This document shows, in pieces, positions 35,498-44,767 of a DNA stretch of 52,355 bases. The position numbers and the translations under genes are program-made. Source of the DNA: Bacteroidota bacterium (GTDB taxonomy: Bacteria > Bacteroidota > Bacteroidia > NS11-12g > UBA9320); contig JAHEGS010000001.1 of the NCBI GenBank assembly GCA_024645005.1, positions 1 to 52,355 on the forward strand, given 5' to 3'. How positions within the stretch are numbered: the first letter of the stretch is position 1; every line of letters starts with the position of its first letter. A model generated the notes under the pieces. The model did no database searches. It worked only from the letters and a program-made list of their open reading frames with translations, and had not been told where the DNA came from.

Positions 35498-36280
35498 TTA
35501 ATACCGCAATACAAAGTTTTCTTTGGATAAGCTGGCATCTATCCATATAATGCCTATAAAAAATAAGTCAAGTGTAATGGTGACCTGAGGTTGACTTTGG
35601 AGATGTTTCCATGCTTTTTCCATGGATGGGGAATAATGGATGTCATCAAAAATGAAAATGGTTTTATCGTGACTATTTTTTTGAAGTTGCTCAAAATAGG
35701 ATATAGTCGGTTCATATTGATGATTACCGTCGATATATATCATGTCAAATGATTTTTTGGGTATCTGTTTAAGGGTATTCTTAAAGTCACCAGTTATGCA
35801 TTGGATTTGAGCTAGATTTAGGTTTTCCCATACTTGTTTTGCTTCTTGAGCTATTCGTTCAGACCCTTCTAAAGATGTGGTACGTACTGATGAATCATAA
35901 GTTAAATATGCTGTTGTAATTCCAAGTGAGGTACCAAGTTCTAGAATATGTTGAGCATTAAAATACTGGGCAGTTGTTCTTAGTAGTTGAGCATACTTTC
36001 TTGATTTTAGGGAGTTGTTGGCAATGGTTTCGATTTTTTTTTGAAAAGTCATTCCCTTTTTCCCAAAATCCACGAAATCAATGATAGCCGGATTTGAACG
36101 AAGTCTTTTACGCTCACGTTCAGCAGCAAGGTATTTACAGTTGTTATTTGCCTTTAGTACTTGTGTAATGAAACCATACACAAGAGGGGAGTGGACGCTG
36201 TGTTTTCCTTTGGCAGAAAAGTAATACAGGATGTATTTAAAAATAATTTTTAACTTACTATATGGCTTTGTATCCGTCAC
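35498..36280 (-). CDS. Class I SAM-dependent methyltransferase
   Basis: The 260-residue protein has the Rossmann-type motif I ILELGTSLGITTAYL, followed by TTSLEGSERIA, ITGDFKNTL and FDMIYIDGNHQYEPT, typical of O-methyltransferase-like folds with the acidic residue after strand four. The N-terminal KHSVHSPLVYGF is a conserved stretch in Bacteroidota members. Substrate is unknown. The start is GTG (GTG ACG GAT). It follows the DUF349 gene by 8 bp and is probably in its operon. Confidence 0.85.
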   Translation of the reverse strand: MTDTKPYSKLKIIFKYILYYFSAKGKHSVHSPLVYGFITQVLKANNNCKYLAAERERKRLRSNPAIIDFVDFGKKGMTFQKKIETIANNSLKSRKYAQLLRTTAQYFNAQHILELGTSLGITTAYLTYDSSVRTTSLEGSERIAQEAKQVWENLNLAQIQCITGDFKNTLKQIPKKSFDMIYIDGNHQYEPTISYFEQLQKNSHDKTIFIFDDIHYSPSMEKAWKHLQSQPQVTITLDLFFIGIIWIDASLSKENFVLRY

Positions 36281-36288
36281 TTAAATGG

Positions 36289-38178
36289 TTAAGATTCCTC
36301 CACTTGAGGTGTTTTGGAGTTATTCCTTTTAACTTGTTTAATCGTGCTCAATTCTTTTTTGAGTCGATCAATGTGTTTTTTTGTTTTAGCGATTTTTTGC
36401 TCAAACTCTTTTAACATCTTGTCAGCCGTTTTAGAAGCAGCAAAGAATGACATATTGGTTTCTATGCTTGTTATTTCCTCATTGAGGTTTGCTATTTTAC
36501 GCTGGATGTTTTTTTCTTCCTTTTCTAGTGCTTGAATTCCTTTACTGGTGTTGATGATTTCAGCGTAATGCTCGGTTAAGTTTGCAGCCTTTTCGCTCTC
36601 TATCTGTTGACTATATTTTTTATACACAGCATTACTTGCTGAATCATAAGCCTTATTGATCCTATTAAGGTGTTTGTGAGGTACAAAACCGGTATTTCTC
36701 CATTCAATATTAATCTTTTTTAATGTTTGAAAGGCTGTTTTATTTTCTGTTTCACTCGCGGCAAGTTCCTGAAGCTGTGCAACTAATTCTTCTTTTTTCT
36801 TCAGATTGTCGTTTTCAAGTTCTCGTTTAACTGCGTTGGCTTTATTTTTAGCATCGAAGAAATAATCGCAGGCAGATCTGAATTTTTTCCATATTTTTTG
36901 GTTGTGTTTATCTGGAACAGGACCAATTTTCTTCCATTCTGCTTGAATTTGAATGATTTTTTTGGAAGTAGTTACCCAGTCTGTGCTTGATTTGAGTTCA
37001 TCCACTTGCTCGCATAGAATTTCTTTAAGCTTTAGATTTTTGTTTCGGATGTCATTTAATTCATTGAAGAATATTTTTTTCTGACTGAAGAAATCATTTC
37101 GATTACCATTAAAATTAATCCAAACAGCGTCTTTATTTGATTTTGGGACAGGACCAATTTTTTTCCATTCAGTGAAAAGATTTTCAAATAGTTTCGTTTT
37201 ATCGGACCATTCCTTAGGTGTGCGTGCCATTACAGCATTGATAAGTATGGCTTTTTCTAGGAGTATTTCTTTCTTTTTTAGGTTTTCAACCTTATGATTT
37301 TCAAGTTCTTCAATGGTCTTTTGCTTGGCTTCATGAACGGCATCAGAAGCTTTTTTAAACGCTTGCCAAATGGGTTCATTACTCTCTTTTGGAACGGGTC
37401 CTGTATTCTTGAACTCTTCATGGTACTTGTTTAGCATTATGAAGCATCTTTTTATGGATTTTTCTTCCATAAGACTTTCTACTTTTTTTGTTAGCTCAAT
37501 TTTATACGCTAGATTTTTTTGACGGTCTAATTCTTTTAGTTCTATGTTTATACTATGGTTGTCATAAAACTTATTTTGTAGGAGGTTGTATTTATCCCAA
37601 AGTTCATTCACCGATTCTTTTGGAAGAACTCGGATAGCTTTCCATTCTTTTTGGATTTCTTTTACTTCGTTGATAGTTTCTAGGGTTTCGTCTTTACTGA
37701 CAATCTCCTCAAGTTTTACAAGTAATTTTTTCTTTAACGTTAGATTATTCTTTTTTTCTAATTCTATTCGTTCTTTTTCTTCCTCTAATGCTTGTTTAAT
37801 TTGTTCCTCGATGCCTCGTATTTGTTCAATCAAGTGATGTTTTGAGAAACTAAATTCAGTATCAGATGTAGCCTCTTGGTTTCTAAACGTATCTAATTCA
37901 AGATCTTTTTCAGTATTGAATTTTTCATAAAATGCTTTTCTAATCAGACCAAAATGATCAGATGCCATTTTAGGAGTTTTGACAAGTAAAGATATAGCTA
38001 GTTCTATAAGATCTTCTAATGATTTGTTTTGAATCATTGACGAATCAAAATGATCATTATTGATGTCTTCATTGACAGGTGTTGTTTTTTGAACACGTTG
38101 AGTTTCATCAACAGTTATGTCATTAGAACTATTAATTTTCTTTGTTTTGTTCTTAGCTGTTAGGTTTTCTTCACTCAT
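36289..38178 (-). CDS. Five-repeat DUF349 coiled-coil protein
   Basis: The 629-residue charged helical protein has five DUF349 repeats, each marked by a W-K-x-(I/T)-G-P-V-P-like core (for example EWKKIGPVPKSNKDAVW and EWKKIGPVPDKHNQKIW) spaced by about 65-75 residues between about 165 and 500. A long coiled coil follows to the C-terminus. There is no signal peptide, so it is cytoplasmic. The molecular role of DUF349 is poorly known. The start faces the HMG-CoA lyase gene 44 bp away, and a near-consensus -7 element CATTTTTG (38206-38199) lies 20 nt before it. Confidence 0.88.
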   Translation of the reverse strand: MSEENLTAKNKTKKINSSNDITVDETQRVQKTTPVNEDINNDHFDSSMIQNKSLEDLIELAISLLVKTPKMASDHFGLIRKAFYEKFNTEKDLELDTFRNQEATSDTEFSFSKHHLIEQIRGIEEQIKQALEEEKERIELEKKNNLTLKKKLLVKLEEIVSKDETLETINEVKEIQKEWKAIRVLPKESVNELWDKYNLLQNKFYDNHSINIELKELDRQKNLAYKIELTKKVESLMEEKSIKRCFIMLNKYHEEFKNTGPVPKESNEPIWQAFKKASDAVHEAKQKTIEELENHKVENLKKKEILLEKAILINAVMARTPKEWSDKTKLFENLFTEWKKIGPVPKSNKDAVWINFNGNRNDFFSQKKIFFNELNDIRNKNLKLKEILCEQVDELKSSTDWVTTSKKIIQIQAEWKKIGPVPDKHNQKIWKKFRSACDYFFDAKNKANAVKRELENDNLKKKEELVAQLQELAASETENKTAFQTLKKINIEWRNTGFVPHKHLNRINKAYDSASNAVYKKYSQQIESEKAANLTEHYAEIINTSKGIQALEKEEKNIQRKIANLNEEITSIETNMSFFAASKTADKMLKEFEQKIAKTKKHIDRLKKELSTIKQVKRNNSKTPQVEES

Positions 38179-38207
38179 ATTTTACTAAAAAAAGAGTGCA
38201 AAAATGG

Positions 38208-38215
38208 TACATTTG
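38208..38215 (+). promoter_or_regulatory. Promoter -7 element of the HMG-CoA lyase gene
   Basis: TACATTTG is an exact TAnnTTTG match ending 7 nt before the ATG at 38223. It stands beside the opposing -7 element of the DUF349 gene (38199-38206), so both promoters overlap. Confidence 0.55.
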
Positions 38216-38222
38216 ACGCAAA

Positions 38223-39098
38223 ATGGCAACAATACCTGATAATAGTAAAGTCAAGATTGTAGAGTGTCCGAGAGATGCTATGCAAGGTATTCTCGATTTT
38301 ATTCCTACATCGGAAAAGGTAAGCTACATTAATGCATTATTGAAGGTGGGGTTCCACACGCTGGATTGTGGTAGTTTTGTGTCGCCAAAAATTATCCCCC
38401 AAATGAGGGATACAGAAGAAGTTTTGGAATCAATAGATTTATCCAATACCAATACTTTATTATCTGTAATCATTGCTAATGATAGAGGAGCAGATGAAGC
38501 TGTAAAATTCAAACAGGTTCATTGTTTGGGATATCCATTTAGCATATCGGAAACTTTTCAAAAGAGAAATACTAATAAAACCATTTTAGAATCGCTAGAT
38601 ACGGTTAAATATATATTAGATTTATGTTTAGATCATGACAAGCAAATGGTTGTCTATGTTTCAATGGGATTTGGTAACCCATATGGTGATGACTGGAATT
38701 CGGGTATTGTTACTGATTGGATTGGGAAATTAGCCGATCTTGGTGTCAAACAATTTTCATTATCGGATACAGTTGGTGTATCCACTGGAAAGAGTATTGA
38801 AGCTGTATTTAATGGATTAAAGCATTACACTCATACATTGGATATAGGTACTCATTTTCACACTACTCAAGATGCTTGGGAGAGAAAGATTAAAACAGCA
38901 TATAATAATGGTTGTAAAAAATTTGATGGAGCCATTAGAGGTTTTGGGGGATGTCCAATGGCTAAGGACGATTTAGTAGGGAATATGCCAACTGAATGCC
39001 TAGTTGATTTTTTTGGTAATGAAAAACTTCAACTTAATATCGAAGAATTTCAAAAATCAGTTCATTTAGCTGACCAACTATTCAAAAACTATTTATAA
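38223..39098 (+). CDS. mvaB: Hydroxymethylglutaryl-CoA lyase
   Basis: The 291-residue TIM-barrel enzyme splits HMG-CoA to acetoacetate and acetyl-CoA, the last step of leucine degradation. The catalytic Arg17 is in IVECPRDAMQG, the metal histidines are in GTHFHTT, and the Cys of GGCPMAKDDLVGN matches the catalytic Cys loop. The length is normal. Its stop overlaps by 10 bp the stop end of the convergent T9SS cargo gene. Other leucine-degradation genes are not in the window. Confidence 0.9.
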   Translation: MATIPDNSKVKIVECPRDAMQGILDFIPTSEKVSYINALLKVGFHTLDCGSFVSPKIIPQMRDTEEVLESIDLSNTNTLLSVIIANDRGADEAVKFKQVHCLGYPFSISETFQKRNTNKTILESLDTVKYILDLCLDHDKQMVVYVSMGFGNPYGDDWNSGIVTDWIGKLADLGVKQFSLSDTVGVSTGKSIEAVFNGLKHYTHTLDIGTHFHTTQDAWERKIKTAYNNGCKKFDGAIRGFGGCPMAKDDLVGNMPTECLVDFFGNEKLQLNIEEFQKSVHLADQLFKNYL

Positions 39099-40756
39099 CC
39101 AATTACAATTTTTTTGGCTGTATGAATAGAATTACACTCAATTGTCATGAAATAGACACCTTGAGTTAGGTGAGATACATCGATGGAATGATGATCGTTT
39201 ATTTCTCGAATCATTTTACCATTGGAGTTAAATAATTTTATTTTAGGTTTACCTTGAGCTATAGAAGGGTCTATTTTGACAGATACACGATTTTTTGCAG
39301 GATTTGGGTAGATTGATATAAGATCTGAATAGTTATACTGTGTGATGCTACCTGTAGTAGAAACAGCTATGTAATCTTTTATTTTTTTAGCATTTGTTCC
39401 AAAGTCATTGGTTATTTCCAATGAAACCTCGTAAAATCCGGCATCTGTAAATCGAACACTCATTATTTCAGAACTAATGTCACCATTGGTTATTTCATAG
39501 GTGTTTGGGCTAAGTGTCCAGGTTCTACTCGTTGGTTCTTGTCCAGAAGATATGTCCTCTAAGGTTATAGTTTCATTGACTAGGGCATTGGTTCTACTTG
39601 CTTTAAAGTTTGCAAATGGGGCAAGGTCGTTAATGGTAATTTTTCGAATGACATGACTCGAGACAAGGATACTATTCTCAGTAGCATATAGGTTACCCTG
39701 ATTGTCTGTTGTTAAGTCACTTATTTCAGTAAATGCTGCTGCTTTACCCAAGCCATCAATAATCTCAAATTTGCTAACATCACCAGCAAATGTGGTTACT
39801 GAGTTATTTTTTTCGTCAATTGCTCTGATTGTATTTTGATCTGCAACATAGATAATACCGTTGACTACAGTAATTCCTTTAGGTGACTTAAAACGAGCCT
39901 CAGTTAATGTGCCGTCAACTTGTCTTGAGTCAGCTTTAGAGGTAGGACCAGCAAGGGTAGATGTCTCACCAGAATAAATGTTTATCTTTCGAATATTTGT
40001 GTTCCAAGGGTCTGAGACTACGATGGAGTTTTCATTGTAAATAGCAACGCCCCATGGATTACCGAATCGAGCAGATGAGCCTGTTGATGCATCATTAAAC
40101 CCTTCAGATAAAGCTTTACCAGCAAGGGTAGATACTCTTCCACCTGAAGTAATTTTACGAATAGTCATATTATCATAATCAGTTACATAAAAATTCCCTT
40201 CATTGTCAATAGCTATATCCATAGGTCTATTGAAACGAGCAGCAGATGAAATGCCATCATTACTACCAGAGGTACCATACCCAGGAAGTCCCGGAGTGGG
40301 CATTGCTCCTGCAAAAGTGGATACTACTTGACCGTTACCCAGGTTGACATACTTTTCAATTTTGCGTATGCAGTGGTTGTCTACATCTGCAACGAAAATA
40401 TTTCCTTTTGCATCTGAAACCATTCCACAAGGGTTTCTGAATGTGGTTTGAGTACCCGTGCCATTTTTATAACCTTCAGAAAAAGAAGGTTGTTGAAGAC
40501 TGCCAGCACGAATATGCAGCTTGTCCGTTATTAATCTAATCTTATTAATTTCTGAAATGTAAATGTTCCCAGATGGATCTGTGCAAATACCATTAGGTGA
40601 ACTAAAATAAGATTCTAAAAGATTCAAACTGGAGGATGATTCATAGTTGTTTTGATAATCGTCACTTGCTTTACCTGCATATGTAACTACATTTTGAGCA
40701 AATATTGAGGAGGTAGCCAGTCCTAATGTGATGATTAAAGTGATTATTTTTTTCAT
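39089..40756 (-). CDS. T9SS-sorted protein with NHL repeats and a PKD-like domain
   Basis: The 555-residue secreted protein has a signal peptide (about 1-20, ending IFAQ), then NHL-type beta-propeller repeats (about 45-375: for example GNIFVADVDNHCIRKIE, GNFYVTDYDNMTIRKIT). A PKD-like beta-sandwich (about 385-465) follows, and then a type A Por sorting domain (SIYPNPAKNRVSVKI, GVYFMTIECN, ending KKIVIGYK) that directs it through the type IX secretion system to the cell surface. It is the only visible T9SS substrate here. It follows purC by 10 bp. Confidence 0.92.
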   Translation of the reverse strand: MKKIITLIITLGLATSSIFAQNVVTYAGKASDDYQNNYESSSSLNLLESYFSSPNGICTDPSGNIYISEINKIRLITDKLHIRAGSLQQPSFSEGYKNGTGTQTTFRNPCGMVSDAKGNIFVADVDNHCIRKIEKYVNLGNGQVVSTFAGAMPTPGLPGYGTSGSNDGISSAARFNRPMDIAIDNEGNFYVTDYDNMTIRKITSGGRVSTLAGKALSEGFNDASTGSSARFGNPWGVAIYNENSIVVSDPWNTNIRKINIYSGETSTLAGPTSKADSRQVDGTLTEARFKSPKGITVVNGIIYVADQNTIRAIDEKNNSVTTFAGDVSKFEIIDGLGKAAAFTEISDLTTDNQGNLYATENSILVSSHVIRKITINDLAPFANFKASRTNALVNETITLEDISSGQEPTSRTWTLSPNTYEITNGDISSEIMSVRFTDAGFYEVSLEITNDFGTNAKKIKDYIAVSTTGSITQYNYSDLISIYPNPAKNRVSVKIDPSIAQGKPKIKLFNSNGKMIREINDHHSIDVSHLTQGVYFMTIECNSIHTAKKIVIGYK

Positions 40757-40766
40757 TTGAATGAGA

Positions 40767-41735
40767 CTAATTTTTTAATGTGCTTATAAATTCGTTAACT
40801 CTATTTTCTATAGTCTGAGAAACCTGATTGTAATTTCTTTTTTGGAATTTATCTCCTGTTATGTTCTCATAAAGTTCAATGTATCGTTGGGATACTTCTT
40901 CAACAAAATCATCGGGCATTGAAGGTAGTATTTGTCCTTCCAAACCTTGGAAATTATGAGCTATTAACCATTGCCTTACGAATTCTTTAGATAGTTGTTT
41001 TTGTTGTTGGTCCTTTTTCTGAATTTCCTCATACCCATCCTTATAAAAATATCTTGATGAATCTGGAGTATGTATTTCATCTATGAGCATGATTTGGTCG
41101 TCTTTTTTACCAAATTCATATTTAGTATCAACTAGGATAAGACCCTGTTCTTCAGCATGATTTGATCCGTATTCAAATAATTTTAAGGCGTACTTCTCTA
41201 ATTTGTCAAGGTCTTTCTTTTTGATGAGACGTTGAGCAAGTATTTCTTCTTTTGTTATGTCTAAGTCATGCCCACTTTCTGCTTTTGTAGATGGTGTTAG
41301 GATGGGTGATGGGAGCTTATCGTTTTCTTTTAGACCATCTGGTAAGCTGACACCACAAAGTTCTCTTTTACCTGAATTATATTCTCTCCAAGCATGCCCG
41401 GCTAGATAACCTCTAACCACAAATTCTACATGGAAAGGTTCGCATTTATAACCAACTGTTACATTTGGATCAATTTCTTCTATTTTCCAATTAGCAACAA
41501 TATGTTGTGTGTCATCTAAAAATTTTGACGCAATTTGATTTAAAACTTGTCCCTTAAATGGTATAGGATTAGTTAATACATGATCGAATGCAGATATACG
41601 ATCACTTGCAATCATTACAAGGTGTTCATCACCGATAACATATATATCACGCACTTTTCCTCTATTAAAAGAAACTTGGTCTTTGAAGAAGAAGTTGGTT
41701 GATAGTAATGTATCTTGGTTTAGGTTGTTCATCAT
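40767..41735 (-). CDS. purC: Phosphoribosylaminoimidazole-succinocarboxamide synthase
   Basis: The 322-residue SAICAR synthetase of purine synthesis joins aspartate to CAIR with ATP. Conserved pieces are RGKVRDIYVIGDEHLVMIASDRISAFD, VEFVVRGYLAGHAW, LPSPILTPSTKAESGHD and LVDTKYEFG. It is the longer PurC form seen in Bacteroidota and yeast. The ATG at 41735 (or the adjacent one at 41732) lies 11 nt behind a consensus -7 element, so purC has its own promoter despite following the acyl-CoA reductase gene. Confidence 0.96.
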   Translation of the reverse strand: MMNNLNQDTLLSTNFFFKDQVSFNRGKVRDIYVIGDEHLVMIASDRISAFDHVLTNPIPFKGQVLNQIASKFLDDTQHIVANWKIEEIDPNVTVGYKCEPFHVEFVVRGYLAGHAWREYNSGKRELCGVSLPDGLKENDKLPSPILTPSTKAESGHDLDITKEEILAQRLIKKKDLDKLEKYALKLFEYGSNHAEEQGLILVDTKYEFGKKDDQIMLIDEIHTPDSSRYFYKDGYEEIQKKDQQQKQLSKEFVRQWLIAHNFQGLEGQILPSMPDDFVEEVSQRYIELYENITGDKFQKRNYNQVSQTIENRVNEFISTLKN

Positions 41736-41746
41736 TTTAATTTATT

Positions 41747-41754
41747 CAAATTTA
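41747..41754 (-). promoter_or_regulatory. Promoter -7 element of purC
   Basis: The minus strand reads TAAATTTG, an exact TAnnTTTG match ending 11 nt before the ATG at 41735. Confidence 0.55.
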
Positions 41755-41782
41755 TAAATAAGTATGTATTGAAAAAGGTTAC

Positions 41783-42796
41783 TCAGATAGTCTTTAATGT
41801 TGATAAAAATTGAAGTGTATTTTTATTGTCTGCAAAATCTTTTAAATCAGGATATTGAGCCTTTCCGAAGGGAACAACTTTTGTGGATGAATAATTTCCA
41901 ACTATGCATTGAATGTCCTCTTTATTTTGAAGAATGAACGCTTCAACTTCATCAATAGACTCGTAAAAGTCGTAGTGAATACATGCAAGAGGGGCAAGTA
42001 GATCTTGTCTTTTTTTGGGAAGCAAGAAACCGGTATCCAAATGTTGTTCATTATTCATCAACAATAGTGCTTTATGGTAGGTGTAGTTGTTAGCGTACTT
42101 ATTGTGATTGATTAAATCACTATAATCTATCATGGCATCCAAAACATCCTCGATGCGTATCCGATGTGGAATAAATAGTTGACTTACATTTCTACAACCA
42201 AGACCAAAATAAGTTAATATGTCATGGGCCAATAGTTTTAAATCTTTCTCAGTTTCTGATCCATCTAAAATGGCGATTGATTTTCTGTTCTTTCGAAGTA
42301 GTCTGGGTAAATGTTTAAAGTACGATTCGAAGTATCGAAATGAATTATTGCTGCCGGTGGCTATTACTGCTTCAATAGAATGAAGTTTTTCAGATATAGA
42401 AATTCGATTTTTGAGTTTTGGATTGAATGATATCAGGACACGTATGAAATAGTTGATGACAAAAGGGTCATCACTTGATAATTTTACCTGTGCTTTGTGA
42501 CCCATTAATAATACGCATAGTAAATCATGGAATCCTACCATTGGTATGTTGCCAGCCATAATGATTCCAACAGTTTGAGGATTCAATACCATCAGGTAAT
42601 CAGAAATAAATTTTTGAATACTATCAAGAGTTAATGAATCTTTCCAATGATTGATACTTTTCCAATAATTATCAGGAGTCAACCAGTTGTTATTAGTATA
42701 TGTTTGATTTACAGCATCGTTCAAATCCTGATTATTTTGATTAAGCTTTGAGGACAAATGACAAAATGCGGAAATGAGATCTTCTTGCGATACCAT
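41783..42796 (-). CDS. LuxC-like acyl-CoA reductase
   Basis: The 337-residue protein belongs to the LuxC family of acyl-CoA (or acyl-protein) reductases with an aldehyde-dehydrogenase fold. GIIMAGNIPMVGFHDLL is the nucleotide-binding start, and the probable catalytic Cys201 lies in FGLGCRNVSQL. In luminous bacteria LuxC makes fatty aldehyde, but Bacteroidota carry this short form without luminescence genes, often near a ferredoxin gene. Here the neighbours are purC and, divergently, ruvX. The physiological substrate is unknown. Confidence 0.85.
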   Translation of the reverse strand: MVSQEDLISAFCHLSSKLNQNNQDLNDAVNQTYTNNNWLTPDNYWKSINHWKDSLTLDSIQKFISDYLMVLNPQTVGIIMAGNIPMVGFHDLLCVLLMGHKAQVKLSSDDPFVINYFIRVLISFNPKLKNRISISEKLHSIEAVIATGSNNSFRYFESYFKHLPRLLRKNRKSIAILDGSETEKDLKLLAHDILTYFGLGCRNVSQLFIPHRIRIEDVLDAMIDYSDLINHNKYANNYTYHKALLLMNNEQHLDTGFLLPKKRQDLLAPLACIHYDFYESIDEVEAFILQNKEDIQCIVGNYSSTKVVPFGKAQYPDLKDFADNKNTLQFLSTLKTI

Positions 42797-42909
42797 ATTT
42801 GTGCGAAATTGATACTTGTTCGGCTAGAAATTATCTAAACATTAAAATACTTACCCACGATATGTCCATTCTTGATAGAGTTACATTCATAACAAGAAGC
42901 TTAATTGAC

Positions 42910-42917
42910 TATTTTTG
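42910..42917 (+). promoter_or_regulatory. Promoter -7 element of the ruvX operon
   Basis: TATTTTTG is an exact TAnnTTTG match. It covers a possible TTG start (42915), so translation of ruvX must begin further downstream, at 42936. Confidence 0.6.
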
Positions 42918-42935
42918 AAAAACATTAAATTAGCA

Positions 42936-43343
42936 TTGTCAAGGATATTAGCATTAGATTTTGGGGGTAAACGTACAGGAATTGCTGTTACAGACCCGTT
43001 ACAGATAATAGCATCACCCTTGATTACTGTTCAAACATCTAGTTTGATGGATTTTCTAACTAACTATTTCAACCAAGAAAATGTGAGTACACTTGTTGTG
43101 GGACAACCAACACGCCACGATGGTAGTTTTTCATCGATTGAAAAAGATATTTTGATATTTATTGAAAAGTTTAAAAAGAAGTATCCTAACATAGCTATTC
43201 ATCGGATTAATGAGATGTACAGTTCAAACGATGCAATGAAGGCATTGATTGATAGTGGTGTTAAAAAGAAAAAAAGGAAGGACAAGAAATTGTTGGATAG
43301 CACAGCAGCTACTATACTTTTGCAAGAGTTTTTATATAAATAA
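42936..43343 (+). CDS. ruvX: Holliday-junction resolvase-like RuvX (YqgF)
   Basis: The 135-residue RNase H-fold nuclease is proposed to act in 16S rRNA maturation and as a Holliday-junction resolvase homologue. The motif ILALDFGGKRTGIAVTDPL carries the first catalytic Asp. VVGQPTRHDGS and DSTAATILLQEFL follow. The TTG at 42936 gives MSRILALDFGGKRTG, the normal family N-terminus, and lies 18 nt behind the -7 element, whereas TTG at 42915 would lie inside it. It heads an operon with def (TAATG overlap), a ubiA-like gene and maf. Confidence 0.93.
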   Translation: MSRILALDFGGKRTGIAVTDPLQIIASPLITVQTSSLMDFLTNYFNQENVSTLVVGQPTRHDGSFSSIEKDILIFIEKFKKKYPNIAIHRINEMYSSNDAMKALIDSGVKKKKRKDKKLLDSTAATILLQEFLYK

Positions 43344-43897
43344 TGATATACCCCATACGTGCATATGGAGACCCTGTACTAAGGGCGAAATGTGAAGAAA
43401 TCGTAAATTTTGATGAAGACTTAGATAACTTGATTCAAAGTATGTATAAAACCATGGATGCGAGTGATGGTGTCGGTCTTGCTGCCCCTCAAATAGGGAA
43501 ACCATTACGTTTGTTTATGATTGATTCTACTCATTTTAAAGATTATGAAGAAGTTGGGATTCGTCAGGTTTTTATCAATCCGCAAATTATTGAAGAAGTG
43601 GGTGAGGACTGGGCTTTCGAAGAAGGGTGCTTGAGTATCCCTGATGTAAGGGAAGACGTAATAAGAAAGTCATCCCTCAAAATTCGATATCAAAATCAAA
43701 AAGGTGAGGTTTTAGAGGAAGCCTTTGATGGTATGAATGCTCGAGTAATTCAACATGAATATGATCACATTGAAGGAGTTCTATTTATCGATCATATTTC
43801 AGCATTCAAACGTCAGCTATTGAAAGGGAAATTAAGTAATATTAGTCGTGGAAAGATCAATGTTCGTTATCGCATGAAATTTCCTAAGAGAAGTTAA
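43343..43897 (+). CDS. def: Peptide deformylase
   Basis: The 184-residue metalloenzyme removes the formyl group from new proteins. All three motifs are present: GVGLAAPQIG (43-52), EGCLSIP with metal ligand Cys96 (94-100), and QHEYDH with His138, catalytic Glu139 and His142. The start overlaps the ruvX stop and its stop overlaps the next start (TAATG at both junctions), which indicates tight coupling. Confidence 0.97.
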   Translation: MIYPIRAYGDPVLRAKCEEIVNFDEDLDNLIQSMYKTMDASDGVGLAAPQIGKPLRLFMIDSTHFKDYEEVGIRQVFINPQIIEEVGEDWAFEEGCLSIPDVREDVIRKSSLKIRYQNQKGEVLEEAFDGMNARVIQHEYDHIEGVLFIDHISAFKRQLLKGKLSNISRGKINVRYRMKFPKRS

Positions 43898-44754
43898 TGG
43901 TCGCTTACCTTAAAATTTATAGACCATTAAATCTATTTTTTATGGGTTTGGCTCAATTTTTTTGTGCTTACTATTTAGATCAGTATGCATCGATTAATTC
44001 AGTTTTTAATGGGGGGCTAATATGGTTGATCATTGGAACAGTCTCATGTGCATCTTTTGGCTACTGGATTAATGATTATTATGATCAGGAAAGAGATCTT
44101 AGAAATAAGAATAGACCATCTCATATTGCAAAGCTTTCCATAATTAATGTTTATTTTCACCTAATTCTATTTATTTTTATAGCTTTCATATCGGGTTTTC
44201 TTCTAGGAACTTGGTTTTTAGTTCTATTTTTATTTTCAATTTTATTGCTATTCCTTTATAGTTGGAAGTTGAAGGACCTTCCTATTATCGGAAATTTGAT
44301 TATATCTCTATTGAGTTTTTATAGTATCTATAGTATTATCATGTTGTCATCAGCAGTTGATGGCTTTTTAATACTTCATTTCAGCGTTTTTTCTGGGCTA
44401 GTTACACTATGTAGAGAAATTATTAAAGATATAGAAGATATCAGCGGTGATAGGGAATGTGGAAGCAGGACATTGCCTATTGTATTCGGAATCAAGACAG
44501 CAAATAATACAATTTATTTGATTTTACTGTTTTTAATTTCCTTACTTATTTTCTCATACTACTATCAGTCACAATATTTTCAAGGGTCGCATAAATATGT
44601 TTTTTACACATATTGTCTCGTTTTTGTTGTATTACCTTTATATAAGGCTGCGATTGATATCCGGTCTGCAAGCAAAAAATCAGATTATACTCGTTTGAGT
44701 TTATTAATGAAGTACGTCATTTTTACAGGAATTTTTTCAATATTATTTTTTTAA
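43897..44754 (+). CDS. UbiA-family prenyltransferase
   Basis: The 285-residue membrane protein has about nine hydrophobic helices and the two Asp-rich motifs of the UbiA superfamily: NDYYDQERDLRNKNRP (NDxxDxxxD) and DIEDISGDRECGSRTLP. It transfers a prenyl chain to an acceptor in the membrane. Bacteroidota members are often annotated as geranylgeranylglycerol-phosphate geranylgeranyltransferase-like, but the acceptor is not known. It lies within the ruvX-def-maf operon. Confidence 0.88.
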   Translation: MVAYLKIYRPLNLFFMGLAQFFCAYYLDQYASINSVFNGGLIWLIIGTVSCASFGYWINDYYDQERDLRNKNRPSHIAKLSIINVYFHLILFIFIAFISGFLLGTWFLVLFLFSILLLFLYSWKLKDLPIIGNLIISLLSFYSIYSIIMLSSAVDGFLILHFSVFSGLVTLCREIIKDIEDISGDRECGSRTLPIVFGIKTANNTIYLILLFLISLLIFSYYYQSQYFQGSHKYVFYTYCLVFVVLPLYKAAIDIRSASKKSDYTRLSLLMKYVIFTGIFSILFF

Positions 44755-44767
44755 ATTCGTTTATAAA

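Noticed and set aside
41783-42796. A luminescence (lux) operon
   Set aside because: Only a LuxC-like protein is present. No luciferase, LuxD or LuxE genes are in the window.
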